A stretch of 64,000 bases of DNA from Rhodoferax lithotrophicus (GCF_019973615.1 NZ_AP024238.1:2935989-2999988); one strand, 5' to 3'. Counted from the stretch's first letter, positions 10,906 through 21,832 are shown. The notes: generated by a model not told the origin, from the letters alone. Numbers and translations: made by a program.

Positions 10906-13205
10906 CAGAAACTTGTCCCAATTTGAAATTGCATACTTTGGATTCTATCGCCGTCGAACTTGCGCAACGCCTTGGCAAAAGCCAGACGCAATGGGCCCAC
11001 CGGAGAAATCCAGCTGATGCCAACCCCCACAGATGAACGCAGGCTACTGGCATCTGCATTGATAGCTAGACCTCCATCGGGTCCACCCACCATACCAACA
11101 TCAAAAAAACCATACATACGCAAGGTACGATCATTGCCGGCACCAGGGAAGGGAGCCAAGACCTCCATGTTGACATTCAGTTTGCGGGAGCCACCAACCA
11201 CGGTGCCACTCACGTCTTTGGGCCCCAAGCTACCTTGTTCGAAACCCCGCACAGAACCAAGACCACCGCCATAAAAACTTTTGAATACCGGAAATGAACG
11301 TCCACCCGAAGCACTCCCCACTCCTACCTCTGCATTCAAGGCTGCCGTGTATTGCTTGCTTAAAGGAACATATTGCTGAAATTGGTAGGTCGTACGCAGG
11401 TACTTGGCATCACCAGCAAATGACCATTCACCATTAACACGCTGAAAACGACCTTGTGTCGGCGCTAAGGAACTATCTCGGCTGTCACGCGCCCACCCAG
11501 CCGTAAACGGTACTGCGGTACTGGTGTAGCCATATTCATTGGCATAAACTTGATAAGAGGTGGGTAATAGAGTGCCGGGAACAATCGTGGTTCGCTCAAG
11601 ACCAGCACCAAAAAACACCGTATCAATTTCGGTAAAAGGCACACCAAAACGCACACCCAGACCTGAAGTTACAAGCTGGTAATAATTCTGATCCTGGTAG
11701 GGGCTGCTGGTCTTGTGGTACAGATCGTAGGTACGAGACACACCATCCTCTGTGAAATAGGGGTCAGTGGTATTGAACACCACCACACGGTTCACTTTGC
11801 TGGTATTTAACTGAACGCCCAGAGAGTTACCTGAACCAAAAGCATTCTCCTGTTTCAAGCCAAAAGACAGCCCCAAACCATCGCCGCTTGAAAAGCCAGC
11901 CCCCAAACTCAAGCTGCCTGTGGGTTTTTCAGTGACGTTGATCGTCAAATCGACCTGATCAGGCGAACCTGGAACCTCCTGGGTTTCAATAGCGACATCA
12001 CCAAAGTAGCCCAAACGATCAACCCGATCACGAGACAAACGAATTTTGTCACCGTCGTACCAAGAGGCTTCTAATTGACGAAACTCGCGTCGCACCACCA
12101 CATCTCGCGTTCGAGTATTTCCTGCCACGTTGATGTTGCGTACATAAGCGCGCCTTGAAGGATTCGCTTGGAGCACCAAAGCTACACGATTATTCACTCG
12201 GTCAATTTCGGGCTTAGACTCAACACGGGCAAAGGCGTAACCAAAGTTACCAAAATAATCAGTAAACGCTTTCGTGGTCTTGGCTACCTCATCGGCATTA
12301 AAGGCTTGCCCAGGGCGGATCGTCACCAAAGATTTAAATTCATCGTCTTTTCCAAGATAGTTACCAGCCAATTTAATGCTGGAAACCACAAAACGCTCAC
12401 CCTCTGACACATTGATCGTGATGCCGATATCGGTTTTATTAGGCAAGATGCTGACCTGTGTTGAATCCACCTGAAATTCTAAATAACCACGGGTCAGGTA
12501 ATAAGAGCGTAATGTTTCAATGTCTGCATTGAGTTTGGCTCGTGAATAGCGGTTGGATTTGGTATACCAACTCAACCAACCACCTGTATCAAGATCAAAC
12601 AATTTGCGCAATGTAGGTTCATCAAATACCTTGTTGCCCACAATGTGAATTTCACTGATTTTGGCTGGTTCGCCTTCTATCACTGTAAAGGTGAGGTTCA
12701 CACGATTACGTTCTATTGGTGTCACTGTGGTCACAACCTGTGCAGCATAGAGGCTGCGATTGATGTACTGGCGCTTAAGCTCTTGCTCTGCCCGATCAAG
12801 CTGCGCCTTGTCAAAAGGACGGCCATCTGACAAGCCCACGTCACGCAATGACTTAACCAACACATCTTTATCAAATTCTTTTGTTCCGACAAATTCGACA
12901 TTGGCTACCGTTGGGCGCTCTTCAACCACAACCACCAGCACATCACCATTAACTTCAAGGCGCACATCCTTGAATAAACCCAAGCCAAACAGCGAACGGA
13001 TGGTCGCTGAGCCTTTGTCATCGTTGTACAAATCCCCGACCCTGACCGGCATCGACACAAATACTGTCCCTGGTTCCACACGTTGCAGTCCTTCAATGCG
13101 AATGTCACGCACCGTAAATGGATCTACGGCCCAAGCTGACTGTGCAACCAAAGTCAAAGCTACGAGCTTGGAAAGCATCTTTAAATGAAAGCTATCAAAT
13201 TGCAT
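10905..13205 (-). CDS. bamA: outer-membrane protein assembly factor BamA
   Basis: BamA is the Omp85 core of the machine that inserts beta-barrel proteins into the outer membrane. The 766-residue precursor has a signal peptide ending SAWA before VDPFTVRDIRIEG, five POTRA domains over about residues 25-420, and a 16-strand barrel ending in QFQIGTSF with the required C-terminal Phe. The barrel includes the VRGFEQGSLGP form of the conserved VRGF/Y loop. It follows rseP by about 44 nt. Confidence 0.97.
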   Translation of the reverse strand: MQFDSFHLKMLSKLVALTLVAQSAWAVDPFTVRDIRIEGLQRVEPGTVFVSMPVRVGDLYNDDKGSATIRSLFGLGLFKDVRLEVNGDVLVVVVEERPTVANVEFVGTKEFDKDVLVKSLRDVGLSDGRPFDKAQLDRAEQELKRQYINRSLYAAQVVTTVTPIERNRVNLTFTVIEGEPAKISEIHIVGNKVFDEPTLRKLFDLDTGGWLSWYTKSNRYSRAKLNADIETLRSYYLTRGYLEFQVDSTQVSILPNKTDIGITINVSEGERFVVSSIKLAGNYLGKDDEFKSLVTIRPGQAFNADEVAKTTKAFTDYFGNFGYAFARVESKPEIDRVNNRVALVLQANPSRRAYVRNINVAGNTRTRDVVVRREFRQLEASWYDGDKIRLSRDRVDRLGYFGDVAIETQEVPGSPDQVDLTINVTEKPTGSLSLGAGFSSGDGLGLSFGLKQENAFGSGNSLGVQLNTSKVNRVVVFNTTDPYFTEDGVSRTYDLYHKTSSPYQDQNYYQLVTSGLGVRFGVPFTEIDTVFFGAGLERTTIVPGTLLPTSYQVYANEYGYTSTAVPFTAGWARDSRDSSLAPTQGRFQRVNGEWSFAGDAKYLRTTYQFQQYVPLSKQYTAALNAEVGVGSASGGRSFPVFKSFYGGGLGSVRGFEQGSLGPKDVSGTVVGGSRKLNVNMEVLAPFPGAGNDRTLRMYGFFDVGMVGGPDGGLAINADASSLRSSVGVGISWISPVGPLRLAFAKALRKFDGDRIQSMQFQIGTSF

Positions 13206-13249
13206 TTTTTTAAAACCAGTAAACGAGTCGATACCTCACGTATCCTGAC

Positions 13250-14614
13250 TCAAAAAGCGAATAGACGGGAAATGTCATTGAACAAAGCGATAAGCATCAT
13301 AAGCATCAGCACAGCCATGCCACCCCGTTGAAGACGCTCCATCCATGCCTCGGAGACCGGCTTGCCGGTAACTCCCTCCCAAAGATAATACATCAGGTGT
13401 CCACCATCCAAAATTGGCAATGGCAACAAGTTCAGAACACCTAAACTGACACTGATCAGAGCCAAAAAAATCAAATATTGCGTCAATCCCAAACCCGCAG
13501 ATTTGCCCGCATATTCTGCAATGGTCAGAGGGCCGCTGATATTTTTGATAGAAGCTTCGCCGATGAGCATCCTGCCCATCATTTTCAGTGTCAAAGCAGA
13601 GACTTCCCATGTTTTTACGGCCGCCTGCCCTATACCCTCAAGTACCCCATATCGAATCAAGATCATCTCAGGGGGGGCTCCCACATATGCGCCGATACGC
13701 CCTATCAACTGGCCACCCTCTGTGACGACCTGCGGTGTCACAGAAAGATGCTGAATTTGATCATTTCGCAAAATTTCCCATGTCTGCACGGTGACGGAAC
13801 CCTTCGCACCGGATTGACGAATCCATTGACGCAATTGCTGACCATCCACCATAGGCTGATCATTGACGCGGATGACCTCATCACCATCCCTCAGACCTGC
13901 CTGTTCGGCTGCACCATCAGCAAGTAACTGGCCAATCATGGGGCGACTGAACGGGCCCAGAATGCCTATCCTGGAAAACAGGTGTGTATCCACCTCAGCC
14001 TGAGGAAACGAGGAAAGGCGCAGTATCACATCGCGCTCATCCTTGGAATTGGCAGGATTAACCACCAGTTGAATATCTTCAGCTTGAAGACTGCCACGGG
14101 TCAATGTCCAGCGCAAGTCTTCAAACGACTGAACAGGCAACAACGCTTGTCCCACGAATCCTGCGCGAAGCACACGTTCCCCTCCTATCAAACCCGCTTG
14201 ACTCGCAAGAGTTTGAGATTCAGGCCGACTCAAAACTGGTGCGGGTAGCTCAACACCCAGCCAGTTGACACAGGCATAGAGCAAAACTGCCAGGCCAAGA
14301 TTGGCCAATGGACCTGCAGCCACAATTGCCGCACGACGACTCAAGGGTTGTGTATTAAATGCCAGATGCCGCAACTCAGCTGCCACAGGAGCTTCACGCT
14401 CATCGAGCATCTTGACATATCCACCGAGAGGAAAAAGCGCCAATACAAACTCGGTGTCCGAATTCTGAATTTTCCAACGGTATATCGGTTTGCCGAAGCC
14501 TAAAGAAAACCGCAACACTTGCACACCACAAGCCAACGCCATGCGGTAATGGCCATATTCATGAACGGCAATCAGCAATGCGATCGCCAAGATGAACGCT
14601 GGCAAGGTCAACAT
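13250..14614 (-). CDS. rseP: RIP metalloprotease RseP (site-2 protease)
   Basis: RseP is an inner-membrane zinc protease that cuts anti-sigma factors to release the envelope-stress sigma factor. The 454-residue protein has the zinc motif HEYGH in the first membrane helix, two PDZ domains in the periplasmic middle (about 115-310), and the third zinc ligand region NLLPLPILDGGHL near residue 395, followed by a last membrane helix. Its position between dxr and bamA is the standard one. Confidence 0.96.
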   Translation of the reverse strand: MLTLPAFILAIALLIAVHEYGHYRMALACGVQVLRFSLGFGKPIYRWKIQNSDTEFVLALFPLGGYVKMLDEREAPVAAELRHLAFNTQPLSRRAAIVAAGPLANLGLAVLLYACVNWLGVELPAPVLSRPESQTLASQAGLIGGERVLRAGFVGQALLPVQSFEDLRWTLTRGSLQAEDIQLVVNPANSKDERDVILRLSSFPQAEVDTHLFSRIGILGPFSRPMIGQLLADGAAEQAGLRDGDEVIRVNDQPMVDGQQLRQWIRQSGAKGSVTVQTWEILRNDQIQHLSVTPQVVTEGGQLIGRIGAYVGAPPEMILIRYGVLEGIGQAAVKTWEVSALTLKMMGRMLIGEASIKNISGPLTIAEYAGKSAGLGLTQYLIFLALISVSLGVLNLLPLPILDGGHLMYYLWEGVTGKPVSEAWMERLQRGGMAVLMLMMLIALFNDISRLFAF

Positions 14615-14635
14615 AGTAATAAGACAGATGATTGA

Positions 14636-15847
14636 TCAGTGACTCAAGCGAGTAACAGCGTCACTGGCGCATTGGCGTGACTGATGGTCAAGTGCTAGCA
14701 AATCCTCCAATGATTGCGGTGGGTTTGGACTCAGAGCCGCTAAAGTTTCCAAATTCACGGCATGAATCTGATCGAACCTGATGCGCTTTGCAAGAAACGC
14801 TTCGACCGCAATCTCATTGGCTGCGTTCAGCACCGCCGTACTACCTGGTGCAGCCTCAAGCACTAACCAAGCGAGTTTGAGGCCTGGAAAGCGTTCAGGG
14901 TGACCATGGTCCTGCACGGATTCGAATGATAAGTCGGCCATGGTTTTGAAATCAAGTGCACTGGCACCTGAGGTCATTCTGTTTGGCCAAGACAAACCAT
15001 ATGCGATGGGGACTTTCATGTCAGGCGTGCCCAGTTGAGCCATTACTGAATGATCGCGATACTGCACCATAGAGTGAATCACACTTTGCGGATGAATAAC
15101 CACTTCAATCTGGCTAGGTTGAACACCAAACAGATAGCGAGCCTCAATAATCTCCAAAGCCTTGTTCATCATCGTGGCTGAATCCACCGAGATTTTTTTT
15201 CCCATAACCCAATTAGGATGCGCACAGGCTTGTTCTGGAGTAATGGCCGCAAAAGTTGCCGGGTCCCGCCGACGAAATGGGCCTCCCGAAGCGGTCAGGA
15301 TAATTTTGTCAATCTGGGTTGACCACACATCGGCATCATTGGGAAGTGATTGAAAAACAGCCGAATGTTCACTATCGATCGGCAAAAGCTTAGCCCCCCC
15401 CGATGCAACCGCTTGCAGAAAATAATCACCGCCAACCACCAATGCTTCTTTGTTGGCAAGCAGCAGGCGCTTCCCAGACCGTGCAGCAGCCAAACAGGAG
15501 GCCAAACCAGCAGCACCCACAATGGCTGCCATAACGATGTCAACCTGCTCGTGCTGCGCAATCTCCGTAATGGCTGCGCTGCCAGACAAAATTTGGGTAG
15601 ATAACCCCAAATTGGCGCACTTCTGTGCCAATTCACGACCATGCATCTCACTGGCCATCACCGCAAAGGTAGGTTTAAATTGAACGCATTGGGCAAGCAA
15701 TTTGTCGATTTGCGTCGAGGCACTGAGCGCAAATACTTCAAATTGCTCAGGATGAAGCGCCATGACCTCCAAGGTATTGACCCCAATAGAGCCGGTTGAC
15801 CCCAAAATTGCGACACGCTGTCGACTTGTATAAATTTGCTGGGTCAT
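14636..15847 (-). CDS. dxr: 1-deoxy-D-xylulose 5-phosphate reductoisomerase
   Basis: Dxr converts DXP to MEP with NADPH, the committed step of the MEP isoprenoid pathway. The 403-residue protein has the NADPH motif ILGSTGSIGVNTLEV at the N-terminus, the metal and substrate region LPIDSEHSAVFQSL, the flexible-loop segment SVDSATMMNKALEIIEA and a C-terminal four-helix domain. The cdsA gene ends 7 nt upstream. Isoprenoid units feed UppS, encoded three genes upstream in the operon. Confidence 0.97.
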   Translation of the reverse strand: MTQQIYTSRQRVAILGSTGSIGVNTLEVMALHPEQFEVFALSASTQIDKLLAQCVQFKPTFAVMASEMHGRELAQKCANLGLSTQILSGSAAITEIAQHEQVDIVMAAIVGAAGLASCLAAARSGKRLLLANKEALVVGGDYFLQAVASGGAKLLPIDSEHSAVFQSLPNDADVWSTQIDKIILTASGGPFRRRDPATFAAITPEQACAHPNWVMGKKISVDSATMMNKALEIIEARYLFGVQPSQIEVVIHPQSVIHSMVQYRDHSVMAQLGTPDMKVPIAYGLSWPNRMTSGASALDFKTMADLSFESVQDHGHPERFPGLKLAWLVLEAAPGSTAVLNAANEIAVEAFLAKRIRFDQIHAVNLETLAALSPNPPQSLEDLLALDHQSRQCASDAVTRLSH

Positions 15848-15854
15848 AAAAACC

Positions 15855-16700
15855 TTATAACGAATACAACATCATGGCCAGCGGTAACGTAGGCAGCATT
15901 GCATCAATTCGGTCAAGCACACCACCGTGACCAGGTAACAAACTACTACTGTCTTTGATGCCTGCACTGCGTTTAACCAGAGATTCAATCAAATCCCCCA
16001 CAACACTCATGGCAGACAGAAACAAAACTGAGACAACCAAAAGTATTAGGCTTTTTTGACCTATGTAGGTGTAGAGACTGGGCGCATCAGCACCAATAAA
16101 TTGATCTGCATAGCGCCAAAGCCAAGCCAACGCCATGACACCAACCATGCCACCCCAAGCTCCTTCCCAGCTTTTGCCCGGGCTAATTGTTGCAGCCAGC
16201 TTGCTGCGACTCCATCGCCCACCCCAGGTTCGCCCCGCAAAATAAGCCGCAATATCAGCCGTCCAAACCAGCGCAAGCACAGACAACAGGAAGTTAAATC
16301 CAATCACTTTGGCTTGGCCAATGGCCAACCAAGTCAATGACAACGCCAAAATTCCACTAACCAAACGCAAATACCGTGAATAACGAGCCCAAGCTGAGAC
16401 ACCAGCCTTCAGTATCCAAGCCCCTCCCAAAACCCACGCCACACTGACCACGAGCCACAGTCGTGGCGTGCTTTGGTACAACCATCCTGCCCACCACATG
16501 AATGAACAAACCCCACAACAAACCATGCCAGCAAGCACGGACACAGATTGGCTCCAACCATTGGCTTTTGCCCACTCCCATCCCGCAGCAGCAATAAACA
16601 TCAGTGCCAAAAGACAAAAGGGCCAAGGCTCAGGAAAAAACAAGGCCGGTAACAAGACCGCTAAAAGCAGCAAAGCGGTAATGACACGTTGTTTTAGCAT
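15855..16700 (-). CDS. cdsA: phosphatidate cytidylyltransferase
   Basis: CdsA makes CDP-diacylglycerol from phosphatidate and CTP for phospholipid synthesis. The 281-residue inner-membrane protein has about seven to eight hydrophobic segments and the family signature SLVKRSAGIKDSSSLLPGHG followed by GVLDR near the C-terminus. I use the ATG at 16700, 8 nt after the uppS stop, rather than the in-frame TTG at 16712 that overlaps that stop. Confidence 0.94.
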   Translation of the reverse strand: MLKQRVITALLLLAVLLPALFFPEPWPFCLLALMFIAAAGWEWAKANGWSQSVSVLAGMVCCGVCSFMWWAGWLYQSTPRLWLVVSVAWVLGGAWILKAGVSAWARYSRYLRLVSGILALSLTWLAIGQAKVIGFNFLLSVLALVWTADIAAYFAGRTWGGRWSRSKLAATISPGKSWEGAWGGMVGVMALAWLWRYADQFIGADAPSLYTYIGQKSLILLVVSVLFLSAMSVVGDLIESLVKRSAGIKDSSSLLPGHGGVLDRIDAMLPTLPLAMMLYSL

Positions 16701-16708
16701 GGTGTGTA

Positions 16709-17437
16709 TCAAGTCAATGAGGCAACAGAATTGACTGGCTTGACCTGATCTGACGTCTTACCAAATCTCCGCTCACGCCCTGCATAAACTGCAATGGCAG
16801 CATCCAATGCCGCTTCATCAAAATCCGGCCAAAGAGTTTCCGTAAATTCAAATTCTGCATAGGCAGACTGCCACAGCAAAAAATTACTGATGCGCAACTC
16901 ACCTCCAGTACGAATCACCAAGTCAGGGTCGGGCACATGAGACAGAGCCAAGTTTTGATTTATATCTTCTTCCGTGATGGGCAAACCCATTGCATTCAAT
17001 TTCGCAGCAGCTTGGACAATATCCCAACGTCCACCATAGTTGAAACACACATTCAAAACCAACTGATGGTTGGATGCAGTGGAAGCTTCAGCCTGCTCAA
17101 TACTTTTCAAAACTCTGGCAGATAAGCCTTTTCGCTCACCAATAAACCGCAGCTGAACACCATCTCTGTTAAGTTGCGGCACCTCACGAGCAAGCGCTAT
17201 GGCAAATAAATCCATGATGCCCGACACTTCATCAACAGGGCGTTGCCAATTTTCAGATGAAAAGGCAAATACAGTCAGAACACGCACGCCACGCGCATCA
17301 CAGGCTTTAACGCAGCGTTTAAGCGAATCAACACCTTGCTTGTGGCCAGCGATTCGCGGCAAAAAACGCTTCTTGGCCCAACGACCATTACCATCCATCA
17401 CGATGGCAATGTGATGGGGAACAAGTGGGACACTCAT
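16709..17437 (-). CDS. uppS: undecaprenyl diphosphate synthase
   Basis: UppS condenses eight isopentenyl diphosphates with farnesyl diphosphate to make the C55 carrier lipid for peptidoglycan and LPS. The 242-residue cis-prenyltransferase has the catalytic Asp in IAIVMDGNGRWAKKR and the signature IRTGGELRISNFLLWQSAY plus FTETLWPDF. It follows frr by 6 nt. Confidence 0.97.
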   Translation of the reverse strand: MSVPLVPHHIAIVMDGNGRWAKKRFLPRIAGHKQGVDSLKRCVKACDARGVRVLTVFAFSSENWQRPVDEVSGIMDLFAIALAREVPQLNRDGVQLRFIGERKGLSARVLKSIEQAEASTASNHQLVLNVCFNYGGRWDIVQAAAKLNAMGLPITEEDINQNLALSHVPDPDLVIRTGGELRISNFLLWQSAYAEFEFTETLWPDFDEAALDAAIAVYAGRERRFGKTSDQVKPVNSVASLT

Positions 17438-17443
17438 GACGGC

Positions 17444-18004
17444 TTAAACCGCCATGATGTCATGTTCTTTGGCTGCCACCAACTGGTCAATGGCAGCAAT
17501 ATGTTTGTCTGTTACTTTTTGTACATCAGTTTCGCAACGTTTTTGCTCATCTTCGGAAGCCAATTTATCTTTCACTAACTTCTTAACGGCCTCATTTGCA
17601 TCACGTCGAAGATTCCGCACAGCCACCTTGGCAGTTTCACCTTCATTGCGAACCAGTTTAGTGAGTTCCTTACGCCGCTCTTCCGACATCAGTGGCATCG
17701 GAACACGAATCAAATCCCCCATGGATGAGGGATTAACACCCAAATCACTGTCACGAATGGCTTTTTCAATTTTGGCCCCCATGCCTTTTTCCCAGGGTTG
17801 TACGCTGATCGTACGGGAATCAAGCAAAGACACGTTCGCCACTTGGCTGACCGGCACCATTGCGCCGTAATAGTCCACATGCACAGCATCAAGAATGCTT
17901 GGATTGACGCGGCCAGTTCTGATTTTTGTCAGGTTATGCTTAAAAGATTCGATCGACAGATCCATCTTGGCTTCAGCATTTTTTTTGATATCAACAATCG
18001 GCAT
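17444..18004 (-). CDS. frr: ribosome recycling factor
   Basis: Frr splits post-termination ribosomes together with EF-G. The 186-residue length and sequence are typical, including [19 protein letters not shown] near the N-terminus and [17 protein letters not shown] in the middle. It lies 54 nt downstream of pyrH. Confidence 0.97.
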   Translation of the reverse strand: MPIVDIKKNAEAKMDLSIESFKHNLTKIRTGRVNPSILDAVHVDYYGAMVPVSQVANVSLLDSRTISVQPWEKGMGAKIEKAIRDSDLGVNPSSMGDLIRVPMPLMSEERRKELTKLVRNEGETAKVAVRNLRRDANEAVKKLVKDKLASEDEQKRCETDVQKVTDKHIAAIDQLVAAKEHDIMAV

Positions 18005-18058
18005 AAATTCCCCTTACACAACGTTCAATTTAACTCTGAAAACAGAATTTTGAGACGC

Positions 18059-18781
18059 TCAGGCGTACACCAGAGTTCCTTCATCTTCACCCATCACCAC
18101 ACGTTTGAGAGCCCCATGCTTGAAGATCGAAAAAACCTTCACTGGTAATTTTTGATCACGACACAATGCAAATGCCGTCGCATCCATGATGCCCAGATTT
18201 TGGGAAATAGCTTCATCAAACGAAATTTTGCTGTACCGCGTTGCCGTTGGGTCTTTCTTGGGATCTGCCGAGTACACGCCATCTACTTTGGTGGCCTTCA
18301 GCACAATTTGCGCGCCAATCTCAGCCCCCCGCAAAGCGGCTGCAGTATCCGTGGTAAAAAAAGGATTGCCTGTTCCGGCAGCAAAAATAACCACTTTACC
18401 CTCTTCCAGATATTGCAAGGCCTTGGGGCGAACATAAGGTTCAACCACTTGCTCAATGGCAATAGCAGACATCACACGCGCAGTCAGACCCGCCTTATTC
18501 ATGGTGTCACCCAATGCCAAAGAGTTCATTACTGTAGCCAACATGCCCATGTAATCAGCAGTAGCACGATCCATCCCGACCGATCCACCAGCCACTCCAC
18601 GAAAGATATTGCCCCCTCCGATCACCACCGCCACTTCTACACCAAGACGAGTCACCGCAACAACTTCATTCACAATCCGCACAATGGTGTCACGATTGAT
18701 ACCGAATTGATCGTCCCCCATAAGAGCCTCACCTGACAACTTCAGCAAAATTCGCTTGTAAGCAGGATTGGAAGTAGTCAT
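18059..18781 (-). CDS. pyrH: UMP kinase
   Basis: PyrH phosphorylates UMP to UDP in pyrimidine nucleotide synthesis. The 240-residue amino-acid-kinase-fold protein has [11 protein letters not shown] at the N-terminus, the glycine-rich [11 protein letters not shown], the UMP-binding segment [14 protein letters not shown] and a lysine-containing ATP segment. It sits between tsf and frr as in most proteobacteria. Confidence 0.97.
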   Translation of the reverse strand: MTTSNPAYKRILLKLSGEALMGDDQFGINRDTIVRIVNEVVAVTRLGVEVAVVIGGGNIFRGVAGGSVGMDRATADYMGMLATVMNSLALGDTMNKAGLTARVMSAIAIEQVVEPYVRPKALQYLEEGKVVIFAAGTGNPFFTTDTAAALRGAEIGAQIVLKATKVDGVYSADPKKDPTATRYSKISFDEAISQNLGIMDATAFALCRDQKLPVKVFSIFKHGALKRVVMGEDEGTLVYA

Positions 18782-18832
18782 GTAATGCTCCTGAGGAAAT
18801 GATGTGAAATGAAGGGGGAATAAACAGATGAA

Positions 18833-19756
18833 TTAAGCAGCCTGCTGGGCAGCAGCCACTTGCGCAGCAACTTCAGCCGCAAAATCATCCACTTTTTTCT
18901 CAATCCCCTCGCCCACGACATAAAGCGTAAATGCTTTGACAGTGGTGTTCGTGGCCTTCAACATTTGTTCAACGGTTTGCTTGTCATTTTTAACAAATGA
19001 CTGATTGAACAGAGAGACTTCCTTCAAATACTTTTGCACGCCCCCTTCAATCCGTTTTGCCACAATTTCAGCAGATTGAACTGGCTTACCAGCAGCGGTA
19101 GCCACAGCAGCGTCTTCAGCCGCTTTGGCAGCTGCAACAGAACGCTCACGTGCGACCAATTCAGCAGGCACGTCGTCACTTGACAAAGCTACCGGCTTCA
19201 TAGCCGCCACGTGCATAGCCACGTCCTTGGCCGCCGCAGCATCACCCTCAAACTCCACTACAACACCAATACGCGTGCCATGGAGATAAGAGGCCAGCTT
19301 GGCACCGGAAGCAAACCGTTTAAACCGACGGAAACTCATGTTTTCGCCGATTTTTCCGATCAATCCTTTACGGACATCTTCCAGCGTTGGACCAAAGCCA
19401 TCTTGAGCATATGGCAAGGCACCCAGAGCTTCCAAATCAGCCGGTGCATTTTTTGCAACCAGTTCAACCGCCGCATTGGCCAGAGCCAGGAAGCTATCGT
19501 TCTTGGTTACGAAGTCCGTCTCGCAGTTAACTTCCATTAATGCACCAATATCACCACTGAGGCTACTCACCACAACGCCTTCGGCAGTGATTCGACCAGC
19601 GGCTTTGCCCGCTTTACTGCCCAATTTAACTCTCAGCAACTCCTCTGCCTTGACCATGTCACCTTCAGCCTCCGTCAGAGCGCGCTTGCACTCCATCATT
19701 GGCGCATCAGTTTTGCCACGAAGTTCAGCAACCATGCTTGCGGTAATTGCAGCCAT
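18833..19756 (-). CDS. tsf: translation elongation factor Ts
   Basis: EF-Ts exchanges GDP for GTP on EF-Tu. The 307-residue protein starts with the UBA-like N-domain ([19 protein letters not shown]) and has the EF-Tu-contacting motif [15 protein letters not shown], then the duplicated core domain. A strong hairpin lies between rpsB and tsf, so tsf is probably expressed by read-through. Confidence 0.97.
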   Translation of the reverse strand: MAAITASMVAELRGKTDAPMMECKRALTEAEGDMVKAEELLRVKLGSKAGKAAGRITAEGVVVSSLSGDIGALMEVNCETDFVTKNDSFLALANAAVELVAKNAPADLEALGALPYAQDGFGPTLEDVRKGLIGKIGENMSFRRFKRFASGAKLASYLHGTRIGVVVEFEGDAAAAKDVAMHVAAMKPVALSSDDVPAELVARERSVAAAKAAEDAAVATAAGKPVQSAEIVAKRIEGGVQKYLKEVSLFNQSFVKNDKQTVEQMLKATNTTVKAFTLYVVGEGIEKKVDDFAAEVAAQVAAAQQAA

Positions 19757-19792
19757 TTTTATTCTCCAGATTCAGTTCAATTATTTAAAAAT

Positions 19793-19829
19793 TTAATTAA
19801 AAAAAAGGGGCAACAAAGCCCCCTTTTTT
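19793..19829 (-). terminator. hairpin with T-tract between rpsB and tsf (attenuator)
   Basis: On the minus strand a run of A, a GC stem (GGGGGC, loop TTTGTT, GCCCC) and a run of T directly follow the rpsB stop. The structure has the form of an intrinsic terminator. Because tsf needs expression, it probably terminates only partly, as known for rpsB-tsf in other bacteria. Confidence 0.75.
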
Positions 19830-19844
19830 GGGGTGAAAGACAAC

Positions 19845-20597
19845 TCAGGCAACTGCCTCATTGACTTCCACAAATTCATCGGTATTTTCTGCGGCAACTG
19901 CCTTGACCACATCATCAACAGCGTTAGCACGGCCTTCCAGAATTGCATCTGCAATGCCACGCGCATACAAAGTCACAGCCTTGGATGAATCGTCATTACC
20001 CGGAATCACGTAGTCAACCCCTTCTGGCGAATGATTGGAGTCCACCACAGCGATCAATGGAATACCCAATTTACGCGCTTCAGCGATTGCAATTTTGTGA
20101 TATCCCACATCAATCACAAAAATAGCATCAGGCAAAACAGCCATATCTTGAATGCCGCCAATGTCTTTTTCCAGCTTTTCCAGCTCACGAGCAAACATCA
20201 ATTGCTCTTTTTTGCTCATACTATCCAAGCCAGCTTCTTGTTGAAGCTTCATATCCTTGAGACGTTTGATGGAAGTCTTGACTGTTTTAAAATTCGTCAA
20301 CATACCACCCAACCAGCGCTGATCCACATAGGGAACACCAGCACGCTGAGCTTCTTGCGCAATAGTTTCACGCGCTTGGCGCTTGGTACCAACCATCAAC
20401 ACCGTACCACGATTAGCGGAAATTTGACGAACAAATTTCGCAGCCTCCTGGAACATAGGCAGGGATTTTTCAAGATTAATGATGTGAATCTTGTTACGAT
20501 GCCCAAAGATAAAAGGGGCCATCTTGGGATTCCAGAAGCGAGTTTGGTGACCAAAATGAACACCTGCTTCCAGCATTTCGCGCATGGTAATTGCCAT
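19845..20597 (-). CDS. rpsB: 30S ribosomal protein S2
   Basis: S2 binds the 30S head-body junction and recruits S1. The 250-residue protein has the family start [20 protein letters not shown], the helical hairpin around [16 protein letters not shown] and the signature [20 protein letters not shown]. It is the first gene of the translation/envelope super-operon running leftward to carB. Confidence 0.98.
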   Translation of the reverse strand: MAITMREMLEAGVHFGHQTRFWNPKMAPFIFGHRNKIHIINLEKSLPMFQEAAKFVRQISANRGTVLMVGTKRQARETIAQEAQRAGVPYVDQRWLGGMLTNFKTVKTSIKRLKDMKLQQEAGLDSMSKKEQLMFARELEKLEKDIGGIQDMAVLPDAIFVIDVGYHKIAIAEARKLGIPLIAVVDSNHSPEGVDYVIPGNDDSSKAVTLYARGIADAILEGRANAVDDVVKAVAAENTDEFVEVNEAVA

Positions 20598-21030
20598 GTA
20601 TTACTCCAAAGGTTAAGTCTAAAATCCAGCTCGTTTGCGGCACTACCTTGAATCATTTCAGAAGAGTGCAACACACCTTGTTAAAGCTAGTTTGCGGATA
20701 TGCTTGATAAAACACTTTCTCAAGCCTGTCGAGTATAACAGCTGGCATTTCGGTTTTCAGAAACCAGCCTCCCCTGCGGCCCATGCTCTATCGGCCACCC
20801 ACCCATGACTGGGCACCCCCTGCACAGATCCGTACTTGCCCAATTCGGGCCTACGACTTTTACCTTGGCTACTTGACGACAAGGTGCTGTGGTGGCCATG
20901 GATGAACAATTCTTGACGCAGAGGGAAACTCATCGGCAGCTCAGTTGAGCGTGTACTCCCACGTCAGGTTGTGCTTCTGGCCACGTCGTCGTCACCATCA
21001 CCACGCCAATAGAGAAGGGCTTATCGCGCT
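20598..21030. other. intergenic region upstream of rpsB
   Basis: The part next to rpsB (20598-20740) is AT-rich and should hold the operon promoter; TATACT at 20737-20732 on the minus strand is the best -10 but no good -35 is visible. The distal part (20750-21010) is GC-richer, has no open reading frame and no match I recognise; it may be a decayed mobile or coding remnant. A 6-bp hairpin (TATCGC/GCGATA) follows the outer-membrane gene stop on the minus strand, without a T-tract. Confidence 0.4.
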
Positions 21031-21624
21031 TTAGAAGCGATAGCGCGCTGACAAGCTTGTAACTCCAACGCGGTCAGTGCGATCACCCGCAAATTTTATG
21101 TCTTGTGACTCATATTGCAGAACACCCGACCACTGCGGTGTGAACAGATATTCGGCACCTATGCCGTAAGAGAGACCAAAGTCGTCCTGTGTACCCGCCA
21201 CGATGCCAGAAGCCGGATTAGATGAAACTTCCGTATGGCTATAAGTGGTACCAATCTTGCCCAACAGATTGAAATTGGCGTTCACCGGCATCTTGCCAAT
21301 CAAACTCAGGTTAATACCTTGGGCTTTGGTTGTACCTCCCGCACGGTTGACCGTGCCAAAGTTTGTCACACCCAATTCCATGCCCACATTGCTGTTGAAA
21401 AATGCACCGCCACGAAGGCTGTAGGCAGTGTCGCCTTGATCAGAGCCAAACACCCCAATGCCATTACCCAGTGAGTAGTCAGATTGCCCAACACCGAATT
21501 CAATGTAGGTACTGCCAGGGGCATAGAGGCTGGATGAGTTGCTTTGGGCTTGTACCCCCATCACAACGGTAGACATGGCTGCAGCGATGAATAGGCGAGA
21601 GTAGAGGGTTGAAAATTTTTTCAT
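21031..21624 (-). CDS. small outer-membrane beta-barrel protein (OmpA-like barrel)
   Basis: A 197-residue precursor with a signal peptide ending GVQAQ, followed by alternating hydrophobic/polar strands and a C-terminal SARYRF ending in Phe, the sorting signal for the BAM complex. Length and pattern suggest an eight-strand barrel of the OmpA-like or OmpW-like type. Strand-like segments include YIEFGVGQSDYSLG, YGIGAEYLFTPQWSGVLQY and VGVTSLSARYRF. The function is unknown; adhesion, porin or structural roles are possible. It is a single gene, well separated from rpsB. Confidence 0.8.
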   Translation of the reverse strand: MKKFSTLYSRLFIAAAMSTVVMGVQAQSNSSSLYAPGSTYIEFGVGQSDYSLGNGIGVFGSDQGDTAYSLRGGAFFNSNVGMELGVTNFGTVNRAGGTTKAQGINLSLIGKMPVNANFNLLGKIGTTYSHTEVSSNPASGIVAGTQDDFGLSYGIGAEYLFTPQWSGVLQYESQDIKFAGDRTDRVGVTSLSARYRF

Positions 21625-21832
21625 GGTCAGTTCTTTGCTTGGATGTAGTTAATGAATCACACGCGTTCTATGCGCTGTTTGAGGATAGTCAGCGCTTGAA
21701 TAGTCGTCTGTGTGATGGCACACGCAAGGAGAAACATGCGGAGGTACATCAGCGTGAACCGGTTCCGACGAGATCCACCACTGAAATACGGCCTGGTCAA
21801 GAAATGACACACACAAAACAAAACAGCATTAA

